Below, piece after piece: positions 55,468 through 63,454 of a stretch of 64,000 nucleotides of DNA. The stretch comes from Bacteroidia bacterium. Its GTDB lineage: Bacteria; Bacteroidota; Bacteroidia; Flavobacteriales; Flavobacteriaceae. The DNA lies in NCBI GenBank assembly GCA_030427735.1, contig JAUIBP010000003.1, positions 340,846 to 404,845 of the forward strand, read 5' to 3'. Both the position numbers and the translations under genes were made by a program. The notes beneath the pieces are model-generated. The model had not been told where the DNA came from. It ran no database searches and saw nothing but the letters and a program-made list of their open reading frames with translations. The first letter of the stretch is position 1, and every line of letters starts with the position of its first letter.

Positions 55468-56492
55468 GGCTTGCGGTGCTTAGCCATTGTTATAGCATAG
55501 TCTATAGCCACAAGCATAGCATCTGCCGAAGCAATCCCCTGGCCAGCAATTTCGAATGCCGTACCATGGTCTACAGATGTTCTAATAATGGGTAATCCTA
55601 AGGTTATGTTTACACCTTTAACGCTTTTCATGGTTTGCTTATCGTTATCCCACTTAAAACCTTCTAATTTAAACGGAATATGCCCTTGGTCGTGATACAT
55701 GGCCACGCAACCATCAAATTTTCCTTGAACCGCCTTTACAAACATGGTATCTGGCGGAAACGGCCCTTGGGCGTCGTAACCCAAACTTTTGGCCGCTTCT
55801 ATTGCTGGTATAATCTCCAACACTTCTTCGTCACCAAACAATTGGTTCTCCCCCGCATGCGGATTGAGACCCGCCACAGCAATTCTAGGTTTTTCAATTC
55901 CGAATTGCTGACAAGCATCGTCCAACAAACTGATAACCTCTAGCACCCGTTCTTTTTTACACAAATCGCAAGCTTGACGTAACGATACATGCGTACTCAC
56001 GTGAATGACCCTAAAATTTTCATCTGCCAACAACATGGCGTATTTAGAAGTATTGGTATAGTGTGCATAAATTTCTGTATGTCCCGAAAAATGATGTCCC
56101 GCTTTATGGATAGACTCTTTATTTATGGGCGCTGTTACCGTGGCATCTATACTATTATTTAACGCCAAATCTATATTCGCCTTTACGGCCTCGAAAGCGG
56201 CCTTTCCTGCCATAGCCGATACCACTCCGGGCTGCAAAGTAGCAACATCTACATTGTGTAAATCGATAACATCTATCACACCACAGGTAAAGCTGGCTTG
56301 TGCAACCTCGCTGATGGCGTTAATCTTTAAATTCATTTTTAGTCTATCGACTTCTAACTGCATTACTGCAGCATCACCAACCACCAACGGTTTGCATCGG
56401 TTATAGAGGTCGGGCAACACTAAGGTTTTAACTATGATTTCTGGACCAATGCCCGCTGCATCGCCCATAGAGATTCCTATAATAGGTTTCAT
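55461..56492 (-). CDS. pdxA2: PdxA2-like 4-phospho-D-threonate dehydrogenase
   Basis: 343 residues. PdxA-family NAD and metal motifs: GISMGDAAGIGPEIIVK, TAPINKESIHKAGHHFSGHTE, VAGLNPHAGE, AMYHDQGHIPFK and RTSVDHGTAF. The PdxA2 group oxidises and decarboxylates 4-phospho-D-threonate or D-erythronate to DHAP; true PdxA acts in pyridoxine synthesis. Overlap with the DUF1537 kinase favours the catabolic type. Eighteen bases separate it from the iron alcohol dehydrogenase gene upstream. Confidence 0.85.
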   Translation of the reverse strand: MKPIIGISMGDAAGIGPEIIVKTLVLPDLYNRCKPLVVGDAAVMQLEVDRLKMNLKINAISEVAQASFTCGVIDVIDLHNVDVATLQPGVVSAMAGKAAFEAVKANIDLALNNSIDATVTAPINKESIHKAGHHFSGHTEIYAHYTNTSKYAMLLADENFRVIHVSTHVSLRQACDLCKKERVLEVISLLDDACQQFGIEKPRIAVAGLNPHAGENQLFGDEEVLEIIPAIEAAKSLGYDAQGPFPPDTMFVKAVQGKFDGCVAMYHDQGHIPFKLEGFKWDNDKQTMKSVKGVNITLGLPIIRTSVDHGTAFEIAGQGIASADAMLVAIDYAITMAKHRKPC

Positions 56493-56509
56493 AAATATGT
56501 GTTTATTTT

Positions 56510-57658
56510 TTATAATAGCTTTTCGTAAATACCAATAGCATCGGCTTCGGTTACTGTTCTTGGATTGTTTTTTAACAAACGTGTCACTTTCATAGCAATA
56601 GTTGCTAATTCAGGAATATCGGTTTTAGTTATACCAATATCCGTTAAACGCTGCGGTATGCCACAATCTTTGCCCAATTGCTCTATCCGTGCTATACCCG
56701 CCAAAGCAACTGCCGAAGCATCACCAGTAACTGTAACCCCTAAAGCGCGAGCCACTTCGGCATGACGCTCAGGATTAGCCGGCATATTAAAACGTAACAC
56801 CTCTGGCATTAGCACTGCATTTGCTAAACCATGTGGCACATGAAATTTACCACCCAAACCATAAGATAAAGCATGTACTGCCGCAGTATTTACAGGCCCT
56901 AAACACAGTCCACCATACATGGCACCCAGCAGTACTGCAGCACGCGCTTCGATATCACTACCTTTTACGCAGGCTTGTTTTAAATTTTCAGAAATGAGTT
57001 TAATCCCTTTAAGGGCATAAATATCAATCATTGGGTGTGCAAACTTATTGGTAAAGGCCTCTATACAATGTGACAAGGCATCGATACCTGTTTCGGCTGT
57101 TAGTTTTGGTGGCAGACTTACGGTTAGCACCGGATCTAAATAACACGCATCGGGTACTAAAAACGGACTAATAATTCCCACCTTAGCAGCTGTTTCTTCA
57201 TTCAATAAAATAGCGTTGGGCGATACCTCGCTACCCGTCCCCGATGTTGTTGGCACACAAATAAGCGCAATATTTCGGCCATTAAGCAAGCCTATTCCCG
57301 ATACATCCGTTAAGGTTTGTGGATTGTGCGTTAAGGCAGCCAGAAGCTTTGCACAGTCTAAAACACTTCCGCCGCCTACGCCTATTATACAATCTGGCCG
57401 AAACGCTTCACTGACTTCCAGCAAGCTATTAACCTGTTTAAAAGTTGGTTCGCCTACATAATTATATTCTAAAACATTTAGGGTTATGCCCCGTTCCTGT
57501 ATGGCCTGCACAACAGATTCCATTGCCTTTAGCAACGGCGTTGCCACCACACACAACACCCGTTGCGACTGTTTTATTTCGGTAGCCTCTGGTAAGGTAT
57601 TAATAACGTCTTTACCAAAAACAATGCTTTTAGGTTGTAGTAAGGTTATTGGTTCCAT
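56510..57658 (-). CDS. Iron-containing alcohol dehydrogenase
   Basis: 382 residues of the group III alcohol dehydrogenases. NAD motif GVGGGSVLDCAKLLA, TSGTGSEVSPNAIL, and the metal ligands in GIDALSHCIEAF and AVHALSYGLGGKFHVPHG (Asp and three His). Substrate unknown. In my model it reduces D-threuronate to D-threonate between the aldolase and the kinase. A lactaldehyde, glycolaldehyde or maleylacetate-type reductase would also fit the fold. Confidence 0.9.
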   Translation of the reverse strand: MEPITLLQPKSIVFGKDVINTLPEATEIKQSQRVLCVVATPLLKAMESVVQAIQERGITLNVLEYNYVGEPTFKQVNSLLEVSEAFRPDCIIGVGGGSVLDCAKLLAALTHNPQTLTDVSGIGLLNGRNIALICVPTTSGTGSEVSPNAILLNEETAAKVGIISPFLVPDACYLDPVLTVSLPPKLTAETGIDALSHCIEAFTNKFAHPMIDIYALKGIKLISENLKQACVKGSDIEARAAVLLGAMYGGLCLGPVNTAAVHALSYGLGGKFHVPHGLANAVLMPEVLRFNMPANPERHAEVARALGVTVTGDASAVALAGIARIEQLGKDCGIPQRLTDIGITKTDIPELATIAMKVTRLLKNNPRTVTEADAIGIYEKLL

Positions 57659-57698
57659 AAGTTTATTTTCTTTTTAATATCAATATCAATTTTTGTTT

Positions 57699-59243
57699 TC
57701 AATTTTGCTTTTTATAGTGTTTTAAATAGCCATAAATGGTTAAACTATCGTCTACTTTAGGTGAAGGAAATAAGAAACTTGAAAAATACCCCACTACCAA
57801 TACGATAATATGACTGTACACCCCTAGCATGTATTTATGATGCGGAAAGTTGAAATGGCCTAAATCTAAAATAAGCGTATCGTTAATTTTGGTGGTGGTT
57901 AATACGGCATAGGCTGTAAATACGATACACGCTGCTATACCTATATGCAATCCTTGTTTATTGGCTCTTTTAGAGAATAAACCCAATAAAAAGATGCCGA
58001 CAATACCAGCAGAAAATATAGCATACAACTGAAACACCACGCCCAACACACCTTGGCCATCCCAAGCCTCGTACAACAAGGCCACAATTGCAGTAGAAAT
58101 ACCTGCAAACAGCACCAGTAAACGCCCTGCAACCAAGCGTTGTTTATCGGTACAGTTAGGATATAAACGCTGATAGAAGTCTTCTACACCAATGGCTGCA
58201 AGACAGTTCATATCGGAATCTAAACTGGACACCGCCGCCGCCATAATAGCTGCCAAAACCAAACCTATTGCCCCCACCGGTAATTCGGTGCCAATAAAAT
58301 AGGTAAACACCTGGTCGGAGGTCATGCCTTCTGGCAAACTTGCTGTTCCTGTATGGTAAAACACGTATAACAACGAACCAATAAGCATGAACAAAGCCCA
58401 GATAGGTACACTACCCATAACGCCAATATAGGCGGCTTTTTTAGCATCCTTATCGTTTCTAGCTGCCAAATATCGCTGCACTATAGTTTGATCTGTACCA
58501 TATTTTTGAAGCGCATAAAATATTCCGTTAATTACCATGACCCAGAACGTGAGTTCGGACACACTAAAATTGTAAGGGCCAAAGTCTATTTTCTTCATGG
58601 TAAAAGCTTCAGTAAGCATATACACAGGGCCGCCTTCGGGCTTAAACAATAAAATACCTGCACAAAGCAAGCCGCCACCAATAAGTAAAAATCCTTGTAT
58701 TACATCCATCCAAATAACAGCTTCCATCCCTCCTAGTAAAGTCAGTACAATAATTACTGCTGTAAGTCCTAAAATATAAGTCGTTACCTCTAAACCAGTT
58801 AAAGTCGATAAGGCTAGACTTACTAAATACAAGACGGTACCCATTTTAGAAAAATGCGTGAGAATAAAAGCCACAGAGCTGTACATACGGGCAAATACGC
58901 TAAAACGTCGTTCGAAATACTCGTAGGTACTCAATCGAATTACACGCCTAAACAAGGGTACAATTACCCAGATGAGCCCAACCAGAACAATAGGCACCAT
59001 AAGCCCTTGCACCAGTAAAATCCAATTCGATTTATATGCAGCGGCCGGATAGGCCAAAAAGGTAACACTACTAATAAGCGTTGCAAAAATTGAAATGCCT
59101 ATCGCCCAGGCGGGAATGGTTTTGCTGCCCGAAAAATACAAATCGGAACTGCTTTGGCGTCTTGCAAAATAAAAACCTGCTCCTAGAGTAAAGAGCACCG
59201 ACACGATTACAATTAGAATATCTATCCAATGTAAATTTAACAT
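57699..59243 (-). CDS. Sodium/solute symporter (SSS family)
   Basis: 514 residues with about 13 membrane helices of the SGLT-like fold. Motifs: FYFARRQSSSDLYFSGSKTI, SSVTFLAYPA, the GGMEAVIWMDVIQGFLLIGG core, and AAAVSSLDSDMNCLAAIGVEDFY. It lies between the aldolase and dehydrogenase genes, so the cargo is probably the monosaccharide or sugar acid of this operon. No outer-membrane SusC/SusD importer is encoded nearby. Confidence 0.93.
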   Translation of the reverse strand: MLNLHWIDILIVIVSVLFTLGAGFYFARRQSSSDLYFSGSKTIPAWAIGISIFATLISSVTFLAYPAAAYKSNWILLVQGLMVPIVLVGLIWVIVPLFRRVIRLSTYEYFERRFSVFARMYSSVAFILTHFSKMGTVLYLVSLALSTLTGLEVTTYILGLTAVIIVLTLLGGMEAVIWMDVIQGFLLIGGGLLCAGILLFKPEGGPVYMLTEAFTMKKIDFGPYNFSVSELTFWVMVINGIFYALQKYGTDQTIVQRYLAARNDKDAKKAAYIGVMGSVPIWALFMLIGSLLYVFYHTGTASLPEGMTSDQVFTYFIGTELPVGAIGLVLAAIMAAAVSSLDSDMNCLAAIGVEDFYQRLYPNCTDKQRLVAGRLLVLFAGISTAIVALLYEAWDGQGVLGVVFQLYAIFSAGIVGIFLLGLFSKRANKQGLHIGIAACIVFTAYAVLTTTKINDTLILDLGHFNFPHHKYMLGVYSHIIVLVVGYFSSFLFPSPKVDDSLTIYGYLKHYKKQN

Positions 59244-59272
59244 GATTGGTTTATTTAGTTAGTTAGAAATAT

Positions 59273-60121
59273 TTAGCTAATGGCTGTTAGCGGTGGCATC
59301 ATGGTTTTGTTGCACAAGTTTTTTTCGTTCATTAGGGCTTTTAGCACTGCTAACGATTCGCCTAAAGTTTTATCTTTTTGATATAATCGGGCTACATTAT
59401 CGGTTTCTGATTGCCAATGTTCCACCACATCCCACTGGTTTTGTTTAGCAGCTTCGTAAAGTTTAAAATACATATCTGGCACGTAATTGCCCGTACTTGG
59501 CACAATACCATCGGCACCAAATTGTAAGCTCTCGAAACTCTTGGCGCCCCAACCGCAGAAATAAGAAAATCCTTTGGTATGCTTATACGTATTAATTAAG
59601 GTTTGCATGCGGTTAGCATCGCGCTCAGAATCCTTTAATCCCCAAATATTGTTATGCTGTGCGAGTTTTTCGATAACCTCTAACGGAATAGACATGTGGG
59701 TAGTTGCCGTAATGTTATAAACCATTAGTGGCCCAGACAGCTTATTTGCCAAGGTTTCGTAAAACAAAATCATTTGGTCGTTATTAAGCACGTAATACGA
59801 AGGCAAGGTTGCCACCACACAATCTGCACCGGCATTTATATAACTATTACCACGCAGTATCAAATCGTTTACCTGATTACCAACTAGCCCCACATACAGG
59901 CACTGGTTGGCTTGTTTGGCACTGTTGGCAGCTTCAACCAACCGTAAACTTTCTGTTTCGTTTATAGAAGTAGATTCACCTGTAGTACCTAGGACTAAAG
60001 GATGAATGTTATATTTAGAAAACAGATGAATGATGCGCTTTACCGCTTCAACATCTACCGTAAAATCATCATTTAGTGGTGTTATCATGGGTACCACAAC
60101 GCCCGAAAATCGTTTATTCAT
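59273..60121 (-). CDS. DHDPS/NAL-family 2-keto-acid aldolase or dehydratase
   Basis: 282 residues of the dihydrodipicolinate synthase superfamily. Carboxylate-binding GTTGE (45-49), catalytic Tyr135 (VYNIT) and Schiff-base Lys163 (GLKDS). The family includes DapA, sialic-acid lyase, KDG aldolase and ketodeoxy-sugar dehydratases. Not DapA, since the operon is catabolic. I propose pyruvate-releasing cleavage of a seven-carbon 3-deoxy-2-keto diacid (Dha) because the next enzymes handle a C4 acid. First gene of the operon, 130 bases below a weak LacI-type site. Confidence 0.82.
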   Translation of the reverse strand: MNKRFSGVVVPMITPLNDDFTVDVEAVKRIIHLFSKYNIHPLVLGTTGESTSINETESLRLVEAANSAKQANQCLYVGLVGNQVNDLILRGNSYINAGADCVVATLPSYYVLNNDQMILFYETLANKLSGPLMVYNITATTHMSIPLEVIEKLAQHNNIWGLKDSERDANRMQTLINTYKHTKGFSYFCGWGAKSFESLQFGADGIVPSTGNYVPDMYFKLYEAAKQNQWDVVEHWQSETDNVARLYQKDKTLGESLAVLKALMNEKNLCNKTMMPPLTAIS

Positions 60122-60251
60122 ATATTAAAATTTAAACCCTAAGTTTACAGTAAACACTGGTTTTATTTGAATGGTTTTATATCGTTTGATGCTAAAAATA
60201 CTTTGGCAATTTTATAAAACCATCCTGCAGTGTACTGATAAATTTTAATTT

Positions 60252-60265
60252 ATCAATCGATTTCG
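60252..60265 (-). promoter_or_regulatory. Weak LacI-type site before the aldolase operon
   Basis: The CAATCGATTT core at 60254-60263 matches the consensus core, but the outer positions do not. 131 bases above the aldolase ATG. Confidence 0.3.
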
Positions 60266-60306
60266 TTTATGTATTAATTACATATCACCATAAAATTATA
60301 ACAATA

Positions 60307-61359
60307 CTACAGTAAACTTATTTCTTTTTTTAATAGTGAAGATTCGTAAATACTACAAATTAATTGTAAGGCTCTAAGCGCTTCGTCGCCACTTACAAGT
60401 GGTTCGCGACCGGATAAAATAGCGTCGATCATATCTTCAATTTGTAATTTATGAAGTTCAAAACCAATAGCTGAAGGATCGGAGGCGCCACTAGCAGATT
60501 CTGAAGTCTCTACAGGAGCATCTGTAGGCGCGTCCTCTATTTGCCAGCTTACTATACTGCCCCCCTCTAAAACAATACTACCCTTTTCGCCATATACTTC
60601 CAAACGTTCAGGACGGCCTGGGTATAAGGCCGTACCGCCGGTAATTGTACCAATAGCGCCCGATTTAAAATTTACTATAGCACTGGCCACATCTTCGCCC
60701 TCTATGGGGTGTACTAAAGTTTTTACATTACCATACACACTTTTTACGTTACCCATAAGGCACAGCAGTAAATCTATAGTATGAATACCCTGATTTATTA
60801 ACGCCGCCCCGCCGTCACCTTGTAAAGTACCGCGCCAAGGGCTATTGCTGTAGTACGATGTTGGCCGGTACCAATTAATGGAGGCGTTACCCATTAACAA
60901 CTTACCTAAAGTCTTGCTTTTAACCGCTTGCAAGACTTTTAAAAAATCGCTATTCCATCGGTTTTGAAAAATGCATCCCAGTTTAACACCCTTAGCTTTA
61001 CAAACCTGTATCATTTGCGAAGCTTTGGCTACAGTCGTTTCCAACGGCTTTTCGCATAACACGTGTATGCCACGTTCTGCCGCCGCCATTGTGGGTTCTA
61101 AATGTTCTCCGCTTTGTGTACAAATACATACCACATCGAGTGGTGTTTGGTCTAATAGCTCTGTATACTTTGCAAATACAGGTACATTGTAAATGCTTTG
61201 TGCCGCTTTTGCCCGCGATTCGTTAGACGCTGCCATGGCTACCACTTGGGCATTGCCGATACTGTTAATGGCCTTTACATGTGTGGCCGCAATGCTTCCG
61301 GTACCAATAATACCAAATCTTAAAACTTTGGTTGCTACTGTATCTTCTTGATTTTTCAT
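60307..61359 (-). CDS. Gfo/Idh/MocA-family oxidoreductase
   Basis: 350 residues. Rossmann N-domain (GIIGTGSIAATHVKAI), CEKPLETT with the catalytic Lys, and a C-domain with NWYRPTSYY, DGGAALINQGIHTIDLLL, VYGEKGSI. Acts on a sugar or sugar acid; the exact substrate is not readable. D-apiose dehydrogenase (ApsD) belongs to this family, so an oxidative apiose branch is possible, but no apionolactonase or RuBisCO-like partner is here. Separated from the aldolase operon by 185 bases. Its upstream side borders the TGAC repeat array. Confidence 0.85.
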   Translation of the reverse strand: MKNQEDTVATKVLRFGIIGTGSIAATHVKAINSIGNAQVVAMAASNESRAKAAQSIYNVPVFAKYTELLDQTPLDVVCICTQSGEHLEPTMAAAERGIHVLCEKPLETTVAKASQMIQVCKAKGVKLGCIFQNRWNSDFLKVLQAVKSKTLGKLLMGNASINWYRPTSYYSNSPWRGTLQGDGGAALINQGIHTIDLLLCLMGNVKSVYGNVKTLVHPIEGEDVASAIVNFKSGAIGTITGGTALYPGRPERLEVYGEKGSIVLEGGSIVSWQIEDAPTDAPVETSESASGASDPSAIGFELHKLQIEDMIDAILSGREPLVSGDEALRALQLICSIYESSLLKKEISLL

Positions 61360-61413
61360 ACTATAACTATAGAACCGCTAACTTAAACCCTATTTAACTA
61401 AAATGCAAATACG

Positions 61414-61533
61414 TGACACCTAATGACTTCTTCTGACACGTTATGACCTCTTTTGACACGCTATGACACGTTATGACACTCTATGACCTGTATTGACACG
61501 TTATGACACCCCCTGACCGCTCCTGAAACCAAA
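61414..61533 (+). repeat. Phased 10-bp TGAC tandem array (12 units)
   Basis: Twelve consecutive units begin with TGA(C/A) exactly every 10 bases: TGACACCTAA, TGACTTCTTC, TGACACGTTA and so on to TGAAACCAAA. TGACACGTTA itself occurs three times. The unit is not a multiple of three, and the array is non-coding. Ten bases is about one helical turn, so all units face the same side of the duplex. Confidence 0.8.
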
Positions 61534-61552
61534 ATGCGATTTTTAGGGGGTT

Positions 61553-61592
61553 TTGTTCGAGTCTTGTTCGGGTTTTGTTCGTCTCTGACTCG
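61553..61592 (+). repeat. 11-bp TTGTTCG array (3 units plus partial)
   Basis: TTGTTCGAGTC, TTGTTCGGGTT, TTGTTCGTCTC at 61553, 61564 and 61575, followed by TGACTCG. Period 11 bases. Directly downstream of the TGAC array. Confidence 0.7.
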
Positions 61593-61852
61593 TACTTATA
61601 TTTTAAAAATGGATTTTTTTAAAACAAATCTCGAAGCACTGTGGAATCAAGCTCTTGTTTTTAGGTATAAAATAGTGCAAAACACACCTATTAGCATCTT
61701 GTTTTAATACTAGGATATTGGTTTTCAATTCATTTGAAGCATTGATTCTGCAGTACATTAGCTATATACATTCATTTTTTATTCATGTTACTGTTTTATG
61801 TGGACTCATGATATGCTCCTCAATTTCATCGATAAAAAACTAAACCACTATA

Positions 61853-61863
61853 GACTGGAAGTC
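61853..61863. repeat. REP-like mini-hairpin (1)
   Basis: GACTGGAAGTC: four-base arms GACT/AGTC. Sister copy at 61879. Confidence 0.4.
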
Positions 61864-61878
61864 CATAGGTTTTAAACA

Positions 61879-61889
61879 GACTGAAAGTC
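61879..61889. repeat. REP-like mini-hairpin (2)
   Basis: GACTGAAAGTC, same core as the copy at 61853; 26 bases apart. Confidence 0.4.
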
Positions 61890-61911
61890 CGATTACTCGT
61901 GTTCATTTTTA

Positions 61912-61969
61912 GCCACCAATGCACGAATATTTGACATAGTTTTTATAAAAATATTCGTGTATTTGTGGC
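61912..61969. repeat. Long inverted repeat, 21-bp arms
   Basis: Left arm 61912-61932 and right arm 61949-61969 pair at 19 of 21 positions, with a 16-base loop. The arms contain GCCAC, CACGAATATTT and their complements. The wording (ATTCGTG, GTGGC) resembles a dispersed repeat I have seen in Bacteroidota, so it may be a mobile or REP-type element. Confidence 0.6.
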
Positions 61970-61984
61970 GTGAAAATATTTATA

Positions 61985-62020
61985 GAAACTAAAAGTCTTG
62001 CACTAAAAGTGCATAGTTTC
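61985..62020. repeat. REP-like hairpin (3)
   Basis: Outer arms GAAACT/AGTTTC enclose an inner GCACT-AAA-AGTGC hairpin (62000-62012). Related in form to the two mini-hairpins upstream. Confidence 0.45.
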
Positions 62021-62199
62021 AACTAACGCCTGAGACCAATGAATCAAAAAACATTTTAGGTTTCAATCCTTTATCATATACCAAAAATTATCTTTCATCA
62101 GACAACACATTTCACTAAAATTTCAATGCAAAACATTTCATTTTTTCACAATAAAACATTAATTTACAAATATTTACATTTTAAAAACCTTCTACTGAT

Positions 62200-63372
62200 A
62201 TGTCGTTACCAACTGTTACCATACTACCAAAATATCACCGAAAAAAACATCAGCTCTTTATAGAATTCAGTTACGATACTGCGTTAATAAAACGCGTAAG
62301 AATGTTAAAAGGCGCTTTGTGGAGTGCATCGCATACCAGTTGGTATGTGCCTTATGATGAAGATGCTTTAGCGCATATAAAATCGGTTTTTGATGGTTAT
62401 GCCACGGTGAATGACAGTGCGGTAGATTATAGTTTAATAGGAAAAACAAAACACATAAAACGTGCCCGAACCATAATAGATGCGCACCGCATTGTGTTGC
62501 AAGGCTACAGAGATTATTTAAGAGGAAAACGTTACAGCGACAGTACGGTGAGCAGTTACCTGGCGTTAATGGCCGACCTTATAGAGTTTCATGATGGCAA
62601 GCCTTTAGAAGCGATAAACAACCGAACCGTTGAAGCTTTTGTAGAACAAATTATGGTGCCGAAGCATTACGCTATAAGTACCCACAGGCAATTTATTAGT
62701 GCGATTAAACACTTTACAACTTTTTACACCGATACGGAAATAGACGACTTAAAGCTGTACATGCCCAAGAAAGATAAATTATTGCCTACGGTTTTATCGC
62801 AAGCCGAAATTATAGATTTAATTCGTTGCACCGAAAACCTGAAACACCGTACCATATTGTCTTTAATTTATTCGTGCGGCCTAAGAATTGGCGAAGTAGT
62901 AAATTTACGTACCAATGCTATAGATATAGATCGTAGGCAAGTGATTGTAAAACAAGGTAAAGGCCGTAAGGACCGTTATGTTATTTTGGCAGAATCGTTT
63001 TTACCCATGTTACAGAATTACGTACTAACCTACCAACCCAACCAGTATTTATTTGAAGGGCAAAACAACACGCAATACAGCCAAGAAAGTATACGTGCTT
63101 TTTTAAAACGCAGTTGCCAAAAGGCGAAAATTACCAAGCGCATTACCCCACATACGTTACGCCACAGTTATGCTACACATTTACTGGAACAAGGTATAGA
63201 TATACGGTATATACAAGAACTTTTAGGCCATTGCAAGCCAGAAACCACCATGATTTATACGCATGTAAGTAAAAAAGACCTTTTAAATATTAAAAGTCCG
63301 TTAGATGTCGCTATAAAAGGACTATCGACACCCAACGCTGGACAGCAAGGATTACTGAGTCAGCATATTTAA
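62200..63372 (+). CDS. Tyrosine recombinase/integrase
   Basis: 390 residues. An extra N-terminal domain (about 1-85: PKYHRKKHQLFIEF, GALWSASHTSWYVPYDE) precedes the SAM-like core-binding domain (YRDYLRGKRYSDSTVSSYL) and the catalytic domain. The catalytic set is complete: Arg in CGLRIGE (about 229), Lys in KQGKGRKD, HTLRH (about 318-322), GHCKPETT and Tyr in MIYTHV (about 352). It lacks the IntI-specific insertion, so it is XerC/D-like rather than a class integrase. It is followed by a repeat array and a small exported-protein gene. Confidence 0.93.
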   Translation: MSLPTVTILPKYHRKKHQLFIEFSYDTALIKRVRMLKGALWSASHTSWYVPYDEDALAHIKSVFDGYATVNDSAVDYSLIGKTKHIKRARTIIDAHRIVLQGYRDYLRGKRYSDSTVSSYLALMADLIEFHDGKPLEAINNRTVEAFVEQIMVPKHYAISTHRQFISAIKHFTTFYTDTEIDDLKLYMPKKDKLLPTVLSQAEIIDLIRCTENLKHRTILSLIYSCGLRIGEVVNLRTNAIDIDRRQVIVKQGKGRKDRYVILAESFLPMLQNYVLTYQPNQYLFEGQNNTQYSQESIRAFLKRSCQKAKITKRITPHTLRHSYATHLLEQGIDIRYIQELLGHCKPETTMIYTHVSKKDLLNIKSPLDVAIKGLSTPNAGQQGLLSQHI

Positions 63373-63454
63373 GCTAAGGCCAAAAAAAGGGCTCGTAATT
63401 AGCAAAAAACTGTTATATTCGTTTTTATAAACACAACACAAACATTGGTTTATC

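Larger units (their letters stand above)
61360..62199. other. Repeat-rich intergenic region
   Basis: 840 bases without a supported gene, between the sugar locus and the recombinase. In order: the 10-bp TGAC array, the 11-bp TTGTTCG array, REP-like hairpins and a long inverted repeat, all annotated separately. The 61610-61850 stretch shows nothing recognisable. Confidence 0.7.

Noticed and set aside
55461..56492. Housekeeping PdxA of vitamin B6 synthesis
   Set aside because: It overlaps a DUF1537 kinase and is in a catabolic operon with a symporter, the known arrangement of PdxA2; no pdxJ nearby.
59273..60121. DapA of lysine synthesis
   Set aside because: Same superfamily, but the operon is sugar-acid catabolism and no lysine genes are near.
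61414..61592. CRISPR array from the regular TGAC and TTGTTCG repeats
   Set aside because: Units are only 10-11 bases with no constant repeat of 24-37 bases, no unique spacers and no cas genes nearby.
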